From the NCBI GenBank assembly GCA_022606425.2, contig JAHDVF020000247.1, positions 1 through 64,000 on the forward strand: a DNA stretch of 64,000 nt, written 5' to 3'. The notes below the pieces were generated by a model. It was not told the origin of the DNA. It made no database searches and saw only the letters and a program-made list of their open reading frames with translations. Of the stretch, positions 21,601 through 32,999 are shown in pieces. Source of the stretch: Lepidostoma basale (taxonomy: Eukaryota; Arthropoda; Insecta; Trichoptera; Lepidostomatidae). Position 1 is the first letter of the stretch; each line of letters opens with the position of its first letter. The position numbers and the translations under genes were made by a program.

Positions 21601-24600
21601 ATAAATTCGTTAATATTCGAGGAAGATTCCGAAATAATCAATTATTGCTTTTATGATTTCGTTAGTAAAAAAACATAATTTTTAAAGGACAGTTTTTTCA
21701 AAATCCTTCATACCATCCATCCACCTCAGTTTTGATCTTCCCACACTTCACTTTCCATCTGGTCGTGTATTGAGAATCTTCCCTGGGATTCGATCTCCTT
21801 CCATTCGCTGGAGGTGTCCCAGCCATCTAATTTTAATAAATCTCACTTTATTGGGCACGTTATAAAGTCCTTTCAGCTTCACCTTCACAGAGAGGCCCAA
21901 TGATCTTTTTCAATACCTTACCTTCAAAGACTAGCAGCGCATTTTCGTCCTTTTTGCTCAGTACCCAACCCGCACCATATAAAAGAGCAGGTCTCAGTCA
22001 TGATCAGTAATGTTATCTTCTTCTTCATCTTCTTCTTCTTCCTCAGCCTATTTCCGTCCACTATTGGAAAAAAGCCTCCTCCATTCGCTTCTGTGTCACT
22101 CTGTCTTGTACAGACTACATCCAAGTTATTCCAACGTGTCTGTTCAGATCATCCTTCCACCATAGTTGCGGTCGCCCTGCACTTCTCTTTGCCGTCCACG
22201 GTCTCGAAGTCAGCAGTCTTCTTGTCCATTTTTCATCTGAACTTCTGGCTACGTGACCTGCCATTGCCATTTTAGAGTTTATTTTTTCTCTCACCGTATC
22301 ATTTCTGACTCTGTCTCTTAGGCTTATTCCTAACATGGCTCTGTCCATGGCTCTTTGGGTCGCTCGTAGTTTCTCGGAACTTTGTTCGGTCAATGTTACA
22401 GTTTCATGACCATAAGTACCTACGGGCAGAACGCAGGTTTCATAGACTTTTCGTTTCAGGTTGTTTTTTGTTAGACATAATTTGACGTTCTTGCAGTTAT
22501 TTCAAAATCATCAGCATAAGCGAGTATCTGACATGATTTTCTGAATATTGTACCTGTTGTCGCAATTCTGGCGTCTCTGATAGTTTTTGATAATATTTTT
22601 GCAACTTACTTATCCCATTAGAATACTTGTTTTTTATTAAGGAAAATTAACGTTTTTTTTTTTTACCTTTTTAAGCAAATTTTGATGAATAAAGCAGCGT
22701 CATGGAAAGGTCCAGAATATGAAATCATTACAGCAATGGGGATGGGAGAAGGACTATTGACTCTCTCAGGTAAATAAATACTTTTATACGTTTTTAAATG
22801 GTCAAGCGATTCGAATACATTTTTTTAAAATCGTTTTTTTTTAATTACATTATTTTTTATATATATATTTTTTTATATTATCATCATGTATTATTATTAT
22901 TATTTAATAGTTTTTAAGATAATCAAATGATTTTACTGAAATCTCTTGATGGAAGTTCATTTTAAATAATAATTAAATAAAACGATGTTTTTTAACTACT
23001 TCCACTTTTGTCTTTATTTAGACAGCGACCGGTTTCGCCAGGCTCGCTGGCATCGACCGACCGGTGACACTATTGTAAACTTAGTCCTTTATATACATAC
23101 AGATCAGGGGTGGTAAACATGATTCTATACAAAAATAATCTTCAAATATTTATGTATTATAAATTTTTCTGAATTTTAATATTGGTATTACAGGTATTCT
23201 TGGAGGTTCGTATTTAATACAATCCATTGTATTAAATACCAACCTCCAAGAATACTTGTAATACCAATATTTAAATTCAGAAAATTTTACATAAATATTT
23301 GAAGATTATTTTTGTATAGAATCATTTCTCACTTTCATCGCCGGGAAAGCTTTCGCCAATCTTCGACGAAGGCCGTCTATACCATTTAGTATAAAATTTC
23401 AAATAAATATATTAAGTAGTACCTGGTAGTTTTATTTTATATACTGAATATTATAACATTTCCATAATTTAGTTTTTTGTATAAAAACTTTTTTTTTCAT
23501 TTTATGTTAAAAAAGAAAACAGTTTATTTTATTCATAACAAAACATTTATTTGTCTTATTATTATTTATAAAATCTTTTAACTACAAGGTGACAGATGGA
23601 AATTACGCCGCAACATTATCAACCCCTCGTTTTCCCTGAAGACGACCCGGGGTTACCAGGGGGTGTATAACAAGCATGCGAGGCATCTGGTGGATGGCAT
23701 GGAGGAACTGTGCGATAAGGGGGTGGTCAGCCTCGTTCCCCCAGCACTCCGATTTGGTGGAGATGTCATTTGTGGTAAGTGTTTAAAAATATATAATTCT
23801 TCTTCGTTAGAATTTTAATCCGTTGACGTGAGTTCATGCGAAATATAAGATGTAATTGCAGTGCGAATAAAAATGCTATGAACAAAATAATGTAAGGATT
23901 ATTAAGATGGTTCGGACACGTGATTCGGTTAACGATGTAAATGGAGCTAGAAATGGAGGAAGTCAGAGGAAAACGTGACACGATCAAAAAATCTAGTTTT
24001 GAATGAAATACTGAATGAATATTGAATTTATAATAAGTAACAAATTGGTTTCGACTTGGGAGTGCATTCTCAAACTAAACCTAATCGCCAACCAGTGTGT
24101 CCTTATAAAATGATATTCGAAAACTTAAAGGTGTGGAAAATTATGGAATGCAAATATTGGATGATAGATAAAAGGATCGCAGAAGCGAAAATGTTTATGA
24201 GTTTTTTAAATGTCTGTTGGTAACCAAACTGTTTAACCCTTAAATAAGGTTAAATGCACAATAAATAAATTTAAAATACATCTGATTTTTTTTCTCCAGA
24301 ATCTTTGTTTGATTGGAATACGAGATTTTACGAAGGCGATAAAGACCACATTCTTCACCTTACTCCTTGGTACAGTATTTATAAAGCATATATGTATATT
24401 CAATATATAAGTAGGTTCTATTATGTAAGATGCATCTTGTCTGCTGATAACTAAACCTAACAAAACCAGCTCATATGCTTTAGATGAATCTCTTATAATT
24501 AAATATATAATATTATATTTAACAAAGTACGAGTATTTCAAAATAAAAATTACTATATTTACTAAATAATTTATTGTTTTGGCCGTAACACTTCTTCTTC

Positions 24601-27600
24601 TTTCTGTGTCCTGTCAGATCTCCCTAACGTTGACTATCACCCTTGAGTAGGCCTCGTAGTGATGACCTGGGGAAAAATATCCAGAGTGGTATCCCCTTGC
24701 CTTCTCTGGAGGATTTTCTTTCGGGGTTACCTTCCCTTAGCTAGGTGTATCCAGTTTTATGGCGCTGGAAGCTCGCCATTCGTCTTCTCTCTATCTGCTA
24801 TGGCACTAAGTAATATGTGCCACACTATGATACTTTATTATAACATTATTTACTGTTTTAATTTTGAAACCCTGTTATAATCGTAATTCCTTTTTTTTTG
24901 TTTAAATCATAAGCATTGGTTTACAGGTAATTTTAATAACATCTTTCCTGGTTCTTGGGATGCGACTTGGGCTTTTTTTAAGGTGGTAGTTTCCCATTCC
25001 TTTCCACATTTGTATACATCAGATGATTTGAACCCAAATTACTGTGTACAATTTTTTAGCCATTGATTCTCATGACTAGGTAGCTAATTTATCACCATTT
25101 TAATATCACGTGAGACAATCACGTTCATATATAATATCACTTAAGAGATGGAGGAACAGCTGAACCTCATCATCCCAGGAGACATGATTTCTATGCCACA
25201 GATCGTCAGAACTGCAAAAGAGAAGAATACATATTTCGCCTGTCTAAGGCACTATCATATGTAATGTAGACATTTGATAATGCTTTACACAGGCGAGATA
25301 CGTCTTTCACATAAAATTAAATAAAACTTCTAGAGAACATATATGTTTATTCGTATTAATAATTTAATATGGAGTTTTACGTCATTGTTCAAGAAACAAA
25401 AAATGAGTGTTCGACCAAAACATTGGATTATTTTTCTATTAATGTATAAACAATAAATATTGCTATAAAAGTATTTACGTATATCAAAAAAAAAATGCAT
25501 TAAGAGTATTCATTCATTCATTCATCATTTCTTGGCGCTACATCCCGACGTGGGACTTGCCCTCCTCCACAACGGTCCTCCACTGACTTCTGTATCTGGT
25601 CATCTCTCTTCATACCCCAGCTCCTTCCATTTTCTCGCAATCTTCTTCCACGCAATCCGCCCATCTTTTCCTCGGTCTGCCTCTTGGTCTCTTTTCGCGG
25701 GGGAACCATCTGGATATGATTTGTGGTGTTCTACCCTCTGGCATTCTTTCCACATGGCCAGCTCACCGTAGACGTTGAGACTTACAGAATCTCACTACTG
25801 TTTCATGGTTAATCAGTTCTTCAAGTTCAAGGTTTCTTTTAATTCTGTAAGTCCCATCCTCCAGAGTGGGTCCAAAAATTTTTCTCAGTATTTTCCTCTC
25901 AAAAACTGCCAGCCTGCCTTCCTCTCTCTGCTTTAGAGACCATGTCTCACAGCCGTAGGTGACTTCTTATTCTTCTTATTTTTGTCCTGTCACACCTCCG
26001 TGGTGCATAGGGCCTCAAGGAATCTTCTCCACCCGACTCTATCGCATGCCTGATGCTTAACATCGTAGGTGATGCCGTAAGTGACTACTGGTCTTAAATT
26101 AAGATTTTAACTCCGGCATTAAGAATATATTGATTGAAATACATAGCGGTTTTATTAAAAATGTTTCATCTTCGAGTATGTAATAATTACTGCTTAATTA
26201 TAGGTCCGCAGAGCTCACGCACGAGAGGGTAGTTAAGCTTTGGCTTAAATCAGATTTCATGTACAGATTAACGACAAGTGGACAACACTTCTACCACCAG
26301 ATCATTAAGTATCGAGCATTTTACGATGATACCATCAGAGGGAAAGCCATCCAGGTATTGAAATCGGCAAACAAAAATCAGATGAAAAAGATGACTGAAA
26401 TGGACAATGAGCGTAAGTCTAGATATGACATAAAAATATTTATTTGAAATAAATCATGTCAAGTTTGATAAGGTCTTATAATTTAAATATAAATATGTAC
26501 GTGGACTATGCTTAATTAACCTCACTAAAATAAAACAGTATTCATTAGTCAAATCTGAAAAAAGTATGTGAGTTTAGGTTAAAACAATCACACAAATGTT
26601 AAATTTACCAGGTTTAAGGGGTTAGGGGCAGTCAGAGGCTTGAAAAAACAAGTATTTTCGATATTATTATTTTGTTAGTAATTAAATTTATTAAATAAAA
26701 CCAACAATATTGAAATATTTTATTATGTTTTAACATGATTTGACCCAATTTAAGAAAATAAATTACATATGAAGTTATCGCCATATTTGTTGGACCCTGT
26801 TCCATAAGTGGTGCTTTGCGGTGACCATTATAACAGGTTCATCTAAAATTATTAAAATAAATAATAAATATTATTTTAATAGTTAATCTAGTGCCTGATC
26901 GAAGTTTTTTTTTTAAATAAACAAAAAGCCGGCCTCTGATAATTTATTTACGGATTTTCAAGGAAAAATGTTAATTGTTTTTAAAAAATATAAGTTTTTA
27001 AAAAGAAAAAAAATCCTTCGATCGGGCACCAGATAAACTTTTAAAATAATGTATTTTTTTGTTTGAATGATTTAAAATGAACCTGTAAGAAGTTATGATG
27101 GTCACCGCATTATGGAATAGGGTCCAACAAATATCGCGAAAACTTCATATATATTTTTTTTCAAATTTGGGTCAAATCAAGTTAAAATGTAATAAGATAA
27201 TTTCGTATTTTTGGTTTAATAAAATAAATTAAATTACTGACATAAAACAATTTTTAAATACTTGTGTATATCATAACTCTGACTACCCCTAACCCCTCAA
27301 CATTTTTTTATTATTATTTGATGAATGTTTACTCAAGTAGAAAATTAAAAACATAGTTATAAATTTAAAAAGTGTGACAATCACACTGTCATTGCCGGGT
27401 ATTGAACCCGGGACATTCTATGTAGCAGTCATACCTCTTGCAACTCTGTCACAAAGGTCGTTAACTCGACTAAACCCGCCAAAAGATGTATAATATAACT
27501 TTGAAAAAATCGAATGGAACTTATGTTATAGGATGTCCCAAAATTAAAGCAAGATTGGAATTTGCCGCCTTTTGTGCAGTAAATTATGGGCAACACTGAA

Positions 27601-30600
27601 AAAAAACAATTTGGTAGCTGATAGTTTAGCGTTAGTAAAAATGGAGCGTTACACGATACAACAACGTGTTTTCATTATTGAACAATATCTCAAAAATAAT
27701 GATAGTTTGCGACCGCAGTTCGAAATTTTCATACGAAATATGATCGGAATAGTGTTTTAACTTCGTAAACTGTGAAGAGATCAATTGAAAAATTCAAGAA
27801 GACTAGATCAGTCGGTTGTTAAGCACACTGATCGTCCAAACATGCTTTTTTGAAAATGAGGCTGGTCAAACAGTGACTGTTACTGGTGCTCGATATCGCG
27901 AGATGATAACACAGTTCTTTCTACCGAAAATTGATGATATTGATGTGGCCAATATATGGTTTCAACAAGTTGGTGCTACATGCCATACGTCCCGTGAAAC
28001 AATTCAATTAATCAATCAACAATTCAAATCATGCTTTAATTTTGGGACGCCCTTTATAAGCTTCTGCTTTATTTAGGACTGTGTCCCGTTATTTTTCGGA
28101 GCCTGTTCCTGGGATACAGATGTTCAACTGTCTCGTCATCTTTTAGGTGGTCTTCCTGCCGGTCGATTTCCTGTTGGTACTTTATTTGCGGCTATATTGA
28201 TCACTCTTTCAGAACATGCTCTTTCCACATGATCCCTCCAGTAGCGTCTTCTCAGTCTTCCCCATCGCACGTCATCTTCCACATTGCAGCCTTCCACCTT
28301 TATAAGCGATAAAATGATTACATATTTTTGGTATTTGTTTTCTCTTGCAGTGGGAGTAGACCCGTCAAATGAGTTTGAAGATGAAGAAAGAAAGAAAAAC
28401 GTGACAAACAAGTCAGTGTTCGGGGCAATGATGGACTCTGTGATTGCCGGGCACTGCTCTGTGGACGATGTAGTCGATGAGTTTAACAATATATACGTTC
28501 CAGTAAGTAATATTCGTGTCCTGAATTATATGGTTCTTCAATCATCATCATAAACTCGACAGCCTTGAGAGGGACTTGGCTGAATCCGCGAGTCTCTTCC
28601 AATCTTGTCTGTATGTTGCCTCAGTTTTCTTTTAACGTAAGTCCCGTATAAACGGGGGACGGGCCTAGGGAATGCACGAGTGAAGCTCACAAAAGGCGTC
28701 GCGTCGCTGCGCTTATAACAGCTTCGGTTAAGCGGAGGGCGCCCACTATGGCTCGACCATATAAAATAAGTCCAACCTTCGTATTTTGGGCGCCGTTCTT
28801 CTTTGTCCAAGCGATTTGGAGAGTGTGAGATGTATCATAAGATTGTCATCATCCATTGTTATTAAATGTTCAACCCATATCACCCGCTCCACCTTGATGG
28901 AACAGAACATATCTGGTTCACTGTTAATGACATATAGTTGTGATTTTTTAATGCGTAAATATTTGTTTAATTTTTCGTAATTTTCCAAAACTTATTTTTA
29001 AAGTTTCCCTTAAAGTGAAGCGTTATCTACGATAAAAAAAGTCCAGGCATAACGCTGCTGCCTATTTACTTTAAGCAATATTCGAACAAACACCCAATAT
29101 ACAGTAAATAAAAAGAAATTGAATGTTTATAAGCAATGGCTTCAATTATCTGTTATAAAACATAGTAAATGTTAATACGAAGGAAAACGCCAGTTTTATA
29201 GAAGTTTTATTATATTTTAAGGGAATGACATGTTTCGCCCTTCTTAGGCATTATCAAATGTGGAGAAATTTCAGCTCGTTGCTGTTTATATACACTAGTA
29301 AATGCCAACATTTGATAATGCCTTAAAAGGGCGAAACATGTCATTCCCATTAATTATAATAAAACTTCTAGAATTATTGAATATGGAGTTTAACATCATT
29401 GTTTAAGAAACAATAAAAATTGTCAATGTTGTTAGTCTTGTTAATAAGGCATTCATTAAGCCTTCGTACATACTACAATATATGTTATTCCTATCAAGTT
29501 TTTATTCGCATTGATATGTTAGTAGAATAAAGCTACAATATATGTAAGCTTATTTTTAGGGTAAATAAACAAATAAATAAAATTATATACTGAAATTGGC
29601 TGTTTGGCTGAAATACTATAATACTTTAACATTACTAAATATTTTAATTTTGAAACACTGTTATTATCATCAGATATAAAAACAACTCAACTCAACCCTG
29701 ATTTTGCCAATATGGGATGTATAATATAAACGTAAATTGTGATACGTATAATAACATTGTTTAAAAATTGAAGCATTTTATAATTATACCTTAATATTTT
29801 AGGGAATGGATACTCTATACTCTCAGCTCTGCTCATTTCTGATGATGATGGGGATAAACAAGCGCTGTCAGGACATCCTATGGCGCGAGTTGAAGGACTA
29901 CTATAAAGAGAACATGGATGCTGACGTCACTCCAGAGGATTTGTCGAATCTAACCTACCTAGACTACTGCTTCAAGGAGTCCATCCGTCTGTTTCCTACT
30001 GGAGCTATTCAATTGAGACAATTGCACTCAGATTTTTATCTAAGCACCAGTAAGTAACCACTGTTTTCGAATTTAGAATCAACGAACCACAATAATATGA
30101 AATTTAAAATGCGAAAAAAAAAATTAAATTTCTCTTCTGGCTCATAGAGGTTCGGCAGAAACAAAATATCACAAAATACTTTTTGTATAGAATATTAATT
30201 TAACCCTGGAAAATCGGAGCCTACTCTAATATACTATATACTCGTATGTATAGAACAATATACACAAACAAACTATCACGCCGTTTCCCCGGAAGGGTAG
30301 GCAAAGAGAATGGACGGCGACACTACTCTATTCTGACACACCCATCAAAAAATCCTCCACATTTATACAGAGAACCATACACGTACGTCGATTCTACCGA
30401 CTTTTAACGTGACCGACCTTTACAATTTGATTAATTAGAAAATGTTATTTTTGTAAAACTGGTATCTATGATAATTGCACCACAATGAACTTGAATTTCT
30501 TATGAGATTTTCAAGGTACTCGAAATTAGGAAGTGGGTATTATTAAAATTATTAATTCAATAATTTACATATTTTTACATCAAGGTACAACACCAAACCA

Positions 30601-32434
30601 CCAAATTAAAATGTTTATAAAGTAATAATTAAAAAATTGAATGGTAAGAAAATACAAAGTTTTGAACCTACGTTATTATTGTTGTTTTTATTTGAAATTT
30701 CTTGCTAGAAGTTCATTGAAAAAACTTAAAAAATAAAAAAAAGTTCTTTGACAAAAAAACGAAATGTGTACTCCATTTCGTTCACACGAAGTTCGAAGTT
30801 CACTTATGTTTATGGGTTCCACCGATTTCGGAAACTCGAATAAACTCCGGTAGAACCCCTTAATCTTTGTGGAATTAAACTAAATGTAAATTAAACAAAT
30901 TATATAAGTTTTTTCGTTTACATAAAGAATTTTGATAGGTGTCAAAAAAAAATTTCATTTGTTCCAATGACAATTTGAATATTTTCTTCAATAAAATTCT
31001 AAAGTTCTTGCTGGTGTTGGATTGTTATAATTGCCTAATTACAATTATTTAAAAGAACAGTGGATTCGTGGAATATAAATTAAATAAACACAAAATTCCG
31101 AATCGTCCAGCTGACAACATGTGCACCTTCTAAAATAACACTATTTTGTTATTTTATTTTATATCATTGTATTTTATATTATTTGTTTTCGATTTATTTT
31201 GTGTACGTCGGACGATCGAAGTGTGCGCGGGAGATGTCTATGGGGTTCTGCTGGCGATGAGGTTCGCAACCCATCACACTGCGTCTCCCGCGGGGGCGAA
31301 AAGAGAAGGATGGAGTGCCGCATCGGTTAAAGTGTAGCAGTCAATTCGTGATGGTTAATTAGTTAGTTAAATTAAACAATATTTTTAATTCTTTTTTATA
31401 TATTTTCATTATCGTAATCGCAAGAAAGGTTTCAAAATATCATAGGTTAGTTGTAAAAAAAAGTTTGAAGAATTTTTTTAATATAATTTATATTTCAGGA
31501 AATATTACTCTACCGGCCGGGACATGTGTAATTCTCAGTCCTTTCATGCTCCATCGGTATAAAAAATACTGGAAGGACCCCAATGACTTCATTCCTGAAA
31601 GGTTCACACCAGAAGAAGTGGCGAAAAGGCCCAACTTTTCGTACTTGCCATTTAGTGCTGGACAAAGAAACTGCATTGGTAAGCATCGCATTTACATATA
31701 TACGTATTATATATACAGGAGAAGTTGTATTATACGTCAGAGTTTTTCCGAGATATCAGGTCTATGGTTTCCGCGTCATCAGCGAACTGTCAAACTATCT
31801 TTTATTTTAATAACCAAAACCTTGGTTCGCTGAGGAAGTGAAAACGTTTGCCTAAGAGATCATTTTTAGAACAAAAAATATTGTATACTCACAAGTATTT
31901 TGAAATTTTACTCTTATAATTGTGTGCTCTTTTCATCCTTTTCAATTTAACTTGAGTAAGCCATAGCAACGCGTGGCCGGGTACAGCTTGTTATGAATAA
32001 AAAATAATTTATGTTCTTCGTCTTCTTCTACATTCTTTAGAACTGTTTCGTGTTATTTCTTGAAGCCTGTTCCTAGAATGTAGTTATCGCCATCTTCTTG
32101 GAGGTTGGCTGCGCGTTTGTACTTTATGTCGCTTTGCTTAACACTGTTCCAGAACACGCTCTTTCCACGTGATCTATTCCTTAGCTGAGATAATGCTTTA
32201 GCAAAGTGAAACAGCATCACTCGTAAAATAATACTTTTTCTTATCGTGATTCTAATATTTGTTTTTTACCCAGGTCAAAAGTATGGATTAGACGTACTGA
32301 AAACTGGCGCCATATACCTCCTGAGGAAGTTCGAGTTCCATTCTAATGAAAAAATGGAAGGGTTCCCTTATAGAGTAGATATTTCCATAAGATGTGAGAT
32401 TGGTTACAACTTAAAAGTAACAAGGAGAAACTAA
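18670..32434 (+). CDS. Cytochrome P450, CYP4 clan (gene B, complete, 10 exons)
   Basis: Microsomal-type heme monooxygenase; substrate unknown. Exons: 18670-18865, 20180-20286, 22676-22769, 23589-23774, 24300-24369, 26204-26412, 28351-28502, 29803-30049, 31499-31678, 32274-32434. All introns are GT-AG and phases join to 534 codons including TAA, a normal P450 length. Residues ~15-31 form a membrane anchor followed by RRR and a hinge LPGPFALPFIGNG (from 43). Helix C has W136 and R140 (WKLRR). The I helix reads PGMDTL (T342), ExxR is E397-R400, PERF is 453-456, heme loop FSAGQRNCIG carries C479. The first exon is strikingly GC-rich. Exon lengths equal those of gene C in six exons. Introns carry SINE2, F, LINE, palindrome and mariner-like insertions. 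No stop or frameshift, so likely functional. Subfamily not assigned. Confidence 0.95.
18936..19566 (+). mobile_element. LINE ORF2 C-terminal remnant (YGCETW type)
   Basis: In gene B intron 1, sense: LKYLGSILTQSLDPNVEIK, LLYGCETWTLKVN, then after one stop MNRLEAFEMWLHRRMLRVPW and HLGHIVRG, then shifted frames to about 19566. Closely related to 59177-59830 and to an inverted piece at 41040-41190. No catalytic YxDD segment. Confidence 0.88.
19745..20135. mobile_element. Fold-back family F, complete ~390-bp hairpin
   Basis: Left arm GAAAACGTAAG ... GGAATGACATGTTTTGCC ... ACATTATCAAATGTG ... GTTTATATACACTA; the right arm repeats it inverted and ends CTAGAAAACGGACGTTTTT. The arms are ~120 bp. At least nine complete or half copies occur in this window. 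It lies directly before gene B exon 2. Confidence 0.87.
20138..20185 (+). repeat. 26-bp tandem duplication of the exon 2 splice acceptor
   Basis: GTTCTTTATTTTCAAGGAAT occurs twice, 26 bp apart, at the end of gene B intron 1. The second copy's AG (20178-20179) gives the frame that joins exon 1 to exon 2; the first AG (20152-20153) would add 26 nt and shift the frame. Confidence 0.8.
20566..20745 (+). mobile_element. SINE2, tRNA-derived
   Basis: Head GGTGGTCTAGGGGATAGAAC and B-box-like GGGTTCAAGCCTGG, then body CACGACCAGACTCCTTCTTC and AATAATGAGCTATTTTCTGC, ending at a T tract. Copies at 40602 and 62429 share the full length, so this is a SINE, not a tRNA gene. Confidence 0.83.
20746..20890. 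repeat. GC-richer dispersed repeat G
   Basis: TAAGTCCCGCATGGACGGGG, ACGGGCCTAGGGAGTGCACG, ACAGCTTCGGGTAAGCGGAG. A second copy is at 28632-28775. Both directly follow T-rich or LINE sequence. No coding content recognised. Confidence 0.7.
20900..21620 (-). mobile_element. LINE reverse-transcriptase remnant with ADD motif
   Basis: Antisense reading gives ADDIVILAESVGELEGMLDE (near 21600-21540), then SVTVDGSALKVVQEYTFLG, LRHVLTSKIPQCLKTKVF, LPVITYGVEAWTL and AMEQAMFGITLKD. The (F/Y)ADD box marks the reverse-transcriptase catalytic site, making this the only sizeable piece of RT palm in the window. Frameshifted and interrupted by a short AT duplication near 21460. Confidence 0.86.
21670..22015 (-). 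mobile_element. LINE C-terminal remnant
   Basis: Antisense codons give KKIIGPLCEGE, IKIRWLGHLQRMEGDRIPGK-like segments with frame breaks. This is the post-RT part of another non-LTR element in gene B intron 2. Confidence 0.72.
22020..22560 (-). mobile_element. LINE remnant (GISLRDRVRND family) with YADDF scrap
   Basis: Antisense: a short SCQILAYADDF segment near 22530-22500, an internal deletion, then YETCVLPVGTYGHETVTL, AMDRAMLGISLRDRVRND, AGHVARSSDEKWTRRLL and KRSAGRPQLWW. The same family recurs at 47590-48180. The deletion removed the region between the catalytic box and the C-terminus. Confidence 0.86.
22925..23345. mobile_element. Repeat K with ~205-bp palindrome
   Basis: Begins GATTTTACTGAAATCTCTTG and ACGATGTTTTTTAACTAC, then GACCGGTTTCGCC. 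The core 23120-23325 is a near-perfect hairpin with GATTCTATACAAAAATAATC mirrored at the right and centre near 23224. It is non-coding, in gene B intron 3. Confidence 0.82.
23823..24000 (+). mobile_element. LINE-TTAG fragment
   Basis: Degenerate sense codons (ECAMKYKM-like start, then NKIM, LRWFGHV, NDVNGARNGGSQRKT) with deletions, in gene B intron 4. Confidence 0.7.
24600..24800 (-). mobile_element. Probable LINE scrap
   Basis: TGTCCTGTCAGATCTCCCTA and AACGTTGACTATCAC recur in similar form at 56815-56860 ahead of a recognised LINE. No clear protein motif here. Confidence 0.45.
25058..25235. mobile_element. SINE1 scrap joined to a LINE 3' scrap
   Basis: 25058-25118 carries the inverted SINE1 body (TTGATTCTCATGACTAGGTA, ATATCACGTGA). 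25145-25235 contains CCTCATCATCCCAGGAGACA and CACAGATCGTCAGAACTGC, matching the end of the LINE at 39800-39860. Confidence 0.65.
25240..25420 (+). repeat. Fold-back family F, half element
   Basis: TTTGATAATGCTTTACACAG, AAAACTTCTAGAGAACATAT and TTGTTCAAGAAACAAAAAAT match the right arm and flank of F. The mirror arm is missing. Confidence 0.72.
25505..26085 (-). mobile_element. LINE C-terminal remnants
   Basis: Antisense codons: VTYGCETWSLKQREEGRLAV, ILRKIFGPTLEDG, LRWAGHVERMPEGRTPQI and RGRPRKRWADCVEED (25518-25970). Next to it 25975-26080 reads CDRVGWRRFLEALCTTEV, another ORF2 terminus. Both lie in gene B intron 5. Confidence 0.86.
26617..27297. mobile_element. 681-bp near-perfect palindrome
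   Basis: Left end AGGGGTTAGGGGCAGTCAGA, right end TCTGACTACCCCTAACCCCT. The arms run ~300 bp and include TTGGACCCTGTTCCATAAG mirrored as TGGAATAGGGTCCAAC and a GGTGCCCGATCGAAGG-like centre flank. No transposase. It lies in gene B intron 6. Confidence 0.9.
27372..27456 (-). mobile_element. SINE1 head, minus strand
   Basis: GTGTGACAATCACACTGTCA, inverted B box GTATTGAACCCGGGAC, and the tRNA-like 5' end CAACTCTGTCACAAAGGTC. Only the head remains. Confidence 0.82.
27531..28052 (+). pseudogene. Internally deleted mariner-like element with transposase scraps
   Basis: Terminal inverted repeats GTCCCAAAATTAAAGCA (27535-27551) and their reverse complement (28032-28048), with TATA-containing flanks. 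Inside: MERYTIQQRVFIIEQYLKNN, the N-terminal helix-turn-helix start of one mariner-like lineage, and a catalytic-core piece VTGARYREMITQFF with WFQQVGATCHTSRETI. The usual motif is WFQQDGATCHT, so the catalytic aspartate is replaced by valine. The middle of the gene is missing, so it is inactive. Gene B intron 6. Confidence 0.87.
28085..28295 (-). mobile_element. LINE C-terminal scrap
   Basis: Antisense codons WGRLRRRYWRDHVERACSER then NRPAGRPPKR, as in the LINEs at 32040 and 39340. It ends ~55 bp before gene B exon 7. Confidence 0.78.
28556..28930 (-). repeat. Repeat G copy followed by LINE scrap
   Basis: 28632-28775 repeats the G sequence (TAAGTCCCGTATAAACGGGG, GGGCCTAGGGAATGCACG). 28785-28930 antisense reads MFCSIKVERVIWVEHLITMD and LGQRRTAPKIRR, a post-RT LINE segment. 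Gene B intron 7. Confidence 0.65.
29185..29420. mobile_element. Fold-back family F, complete hairpin
   Basis: Arms GGGAATGACATGTTTCGCCC ... GCATTATCAAATGTGG and the mirrored CATTTGATAATGCC ... GGGCGAAACATGTCATTCCC around a short spacer near 29300. Gene B intron 7. Confidence 0.87.
30275..30430 (-). mobile_element. LINE-TTAG 3' end
   Basis: ACTATCACGCCGTTTCCCCG, GAAGGGTAGGC, GAATGGACGGC and antisense terminal codons. The TTAG tail is reduced to a CAAACAAAC-like tract. Gene B intron 8. Confidence 0.78.
30440..31195. other. AT-rich intron DNA
   Basis: No recognised element; a short K-like block (TTTCTTGCTAGAAGTTCATT) lies near 30700 and two direct copies of GAAGTTC near 30790. Confidence 0.45.
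31196..31372 (+). mobile_element. SINE3 copy
   Basis: GAAGTGTGCGCGGGAGATG, GGCGATGAGGTTCGCAACCC (B-box-like), CGCGGGGGCGAAAAGAGAAG, GAGTGCCGCATCGG and a TTAGTTAG tail. Same family as 43736 and 60575. Gene B intron 8. Confidence 0.8.
32040..32180 (-). mobile_element. LINE scrap
   Basis: AACTGTTTCGTGTTATTTCT and TTCCAGAACACGCTCTTTCC ACGTGATC-like segments match the element at 28085-28295 in the same orientation. Gene B intron 9. Confidence 0.62.
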
Positions 32435-32469
32435 ACAAAAGTGTTTGCTTTATTATACATTGTAATAAG

Positions 32470-32475
32470 AATAAA
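32470..32475 (+). other. Poly(A) signal of gene B
   Basis: AATAAA 36 bp after the gene B stop codon. Confidence 0.6.
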
Positions 32476-32659
32476 ATATGAACAGGATGGTTTAAAATGA
32501 CTTTTATAGTATCCCGTAATAGAGTCGTTGTATCTCAGTAGATGTGGCTCCATTCTGTTAGAACCATACTTTTCAATGGTTTAATATAGCTGGAATCATA
32601 CAACTAGGGAGAATTATCTAATTAGAATGTGCAGAAAAATAATATAATATATGAGATAT

Positions 32660-32998
32660 AATACCAATAAAATGAACGTAAAGCGGATGAATTCGTCCTT
32701 AATGAAATTAAAAAGGGTCATTAGATGGTTAGGATTTATGGATCGAATGGATGAGGGAAGAATGGTTAAAAAGATAAATAAATAGTGTTAATGAAAAAGA
32801 AGTCGAAGGAGGCCATGGAAATTAATGAAATTAATGAATTACTGAAAAACAGTCATGTTCGAAGTCAAAACAATCAACGGGCGTGCGCGTCACGGTGTGT
32901 GAATGTAGAAAATGCGCAGTTATGTCAATACAATAATATATCTGTACATTCTCTTTGTCAATCCCTCCGGGAAAATGGCGTTATGGTTAGATAATTAA
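32660..32998 (+). mobile_element. LINE-TTAG-like degenerate copy
   Basis: Sense codons ADEFVLNEIKKG, then HVRSQNNQRACASRCVNVENA and the end TCCCTCCGGGAAAATGGCG, TTATGGTTAG. Heavily mutated; lies ~230 bp after gene B. Confidence 0.72.
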
Positions 32999-32999
32999 A

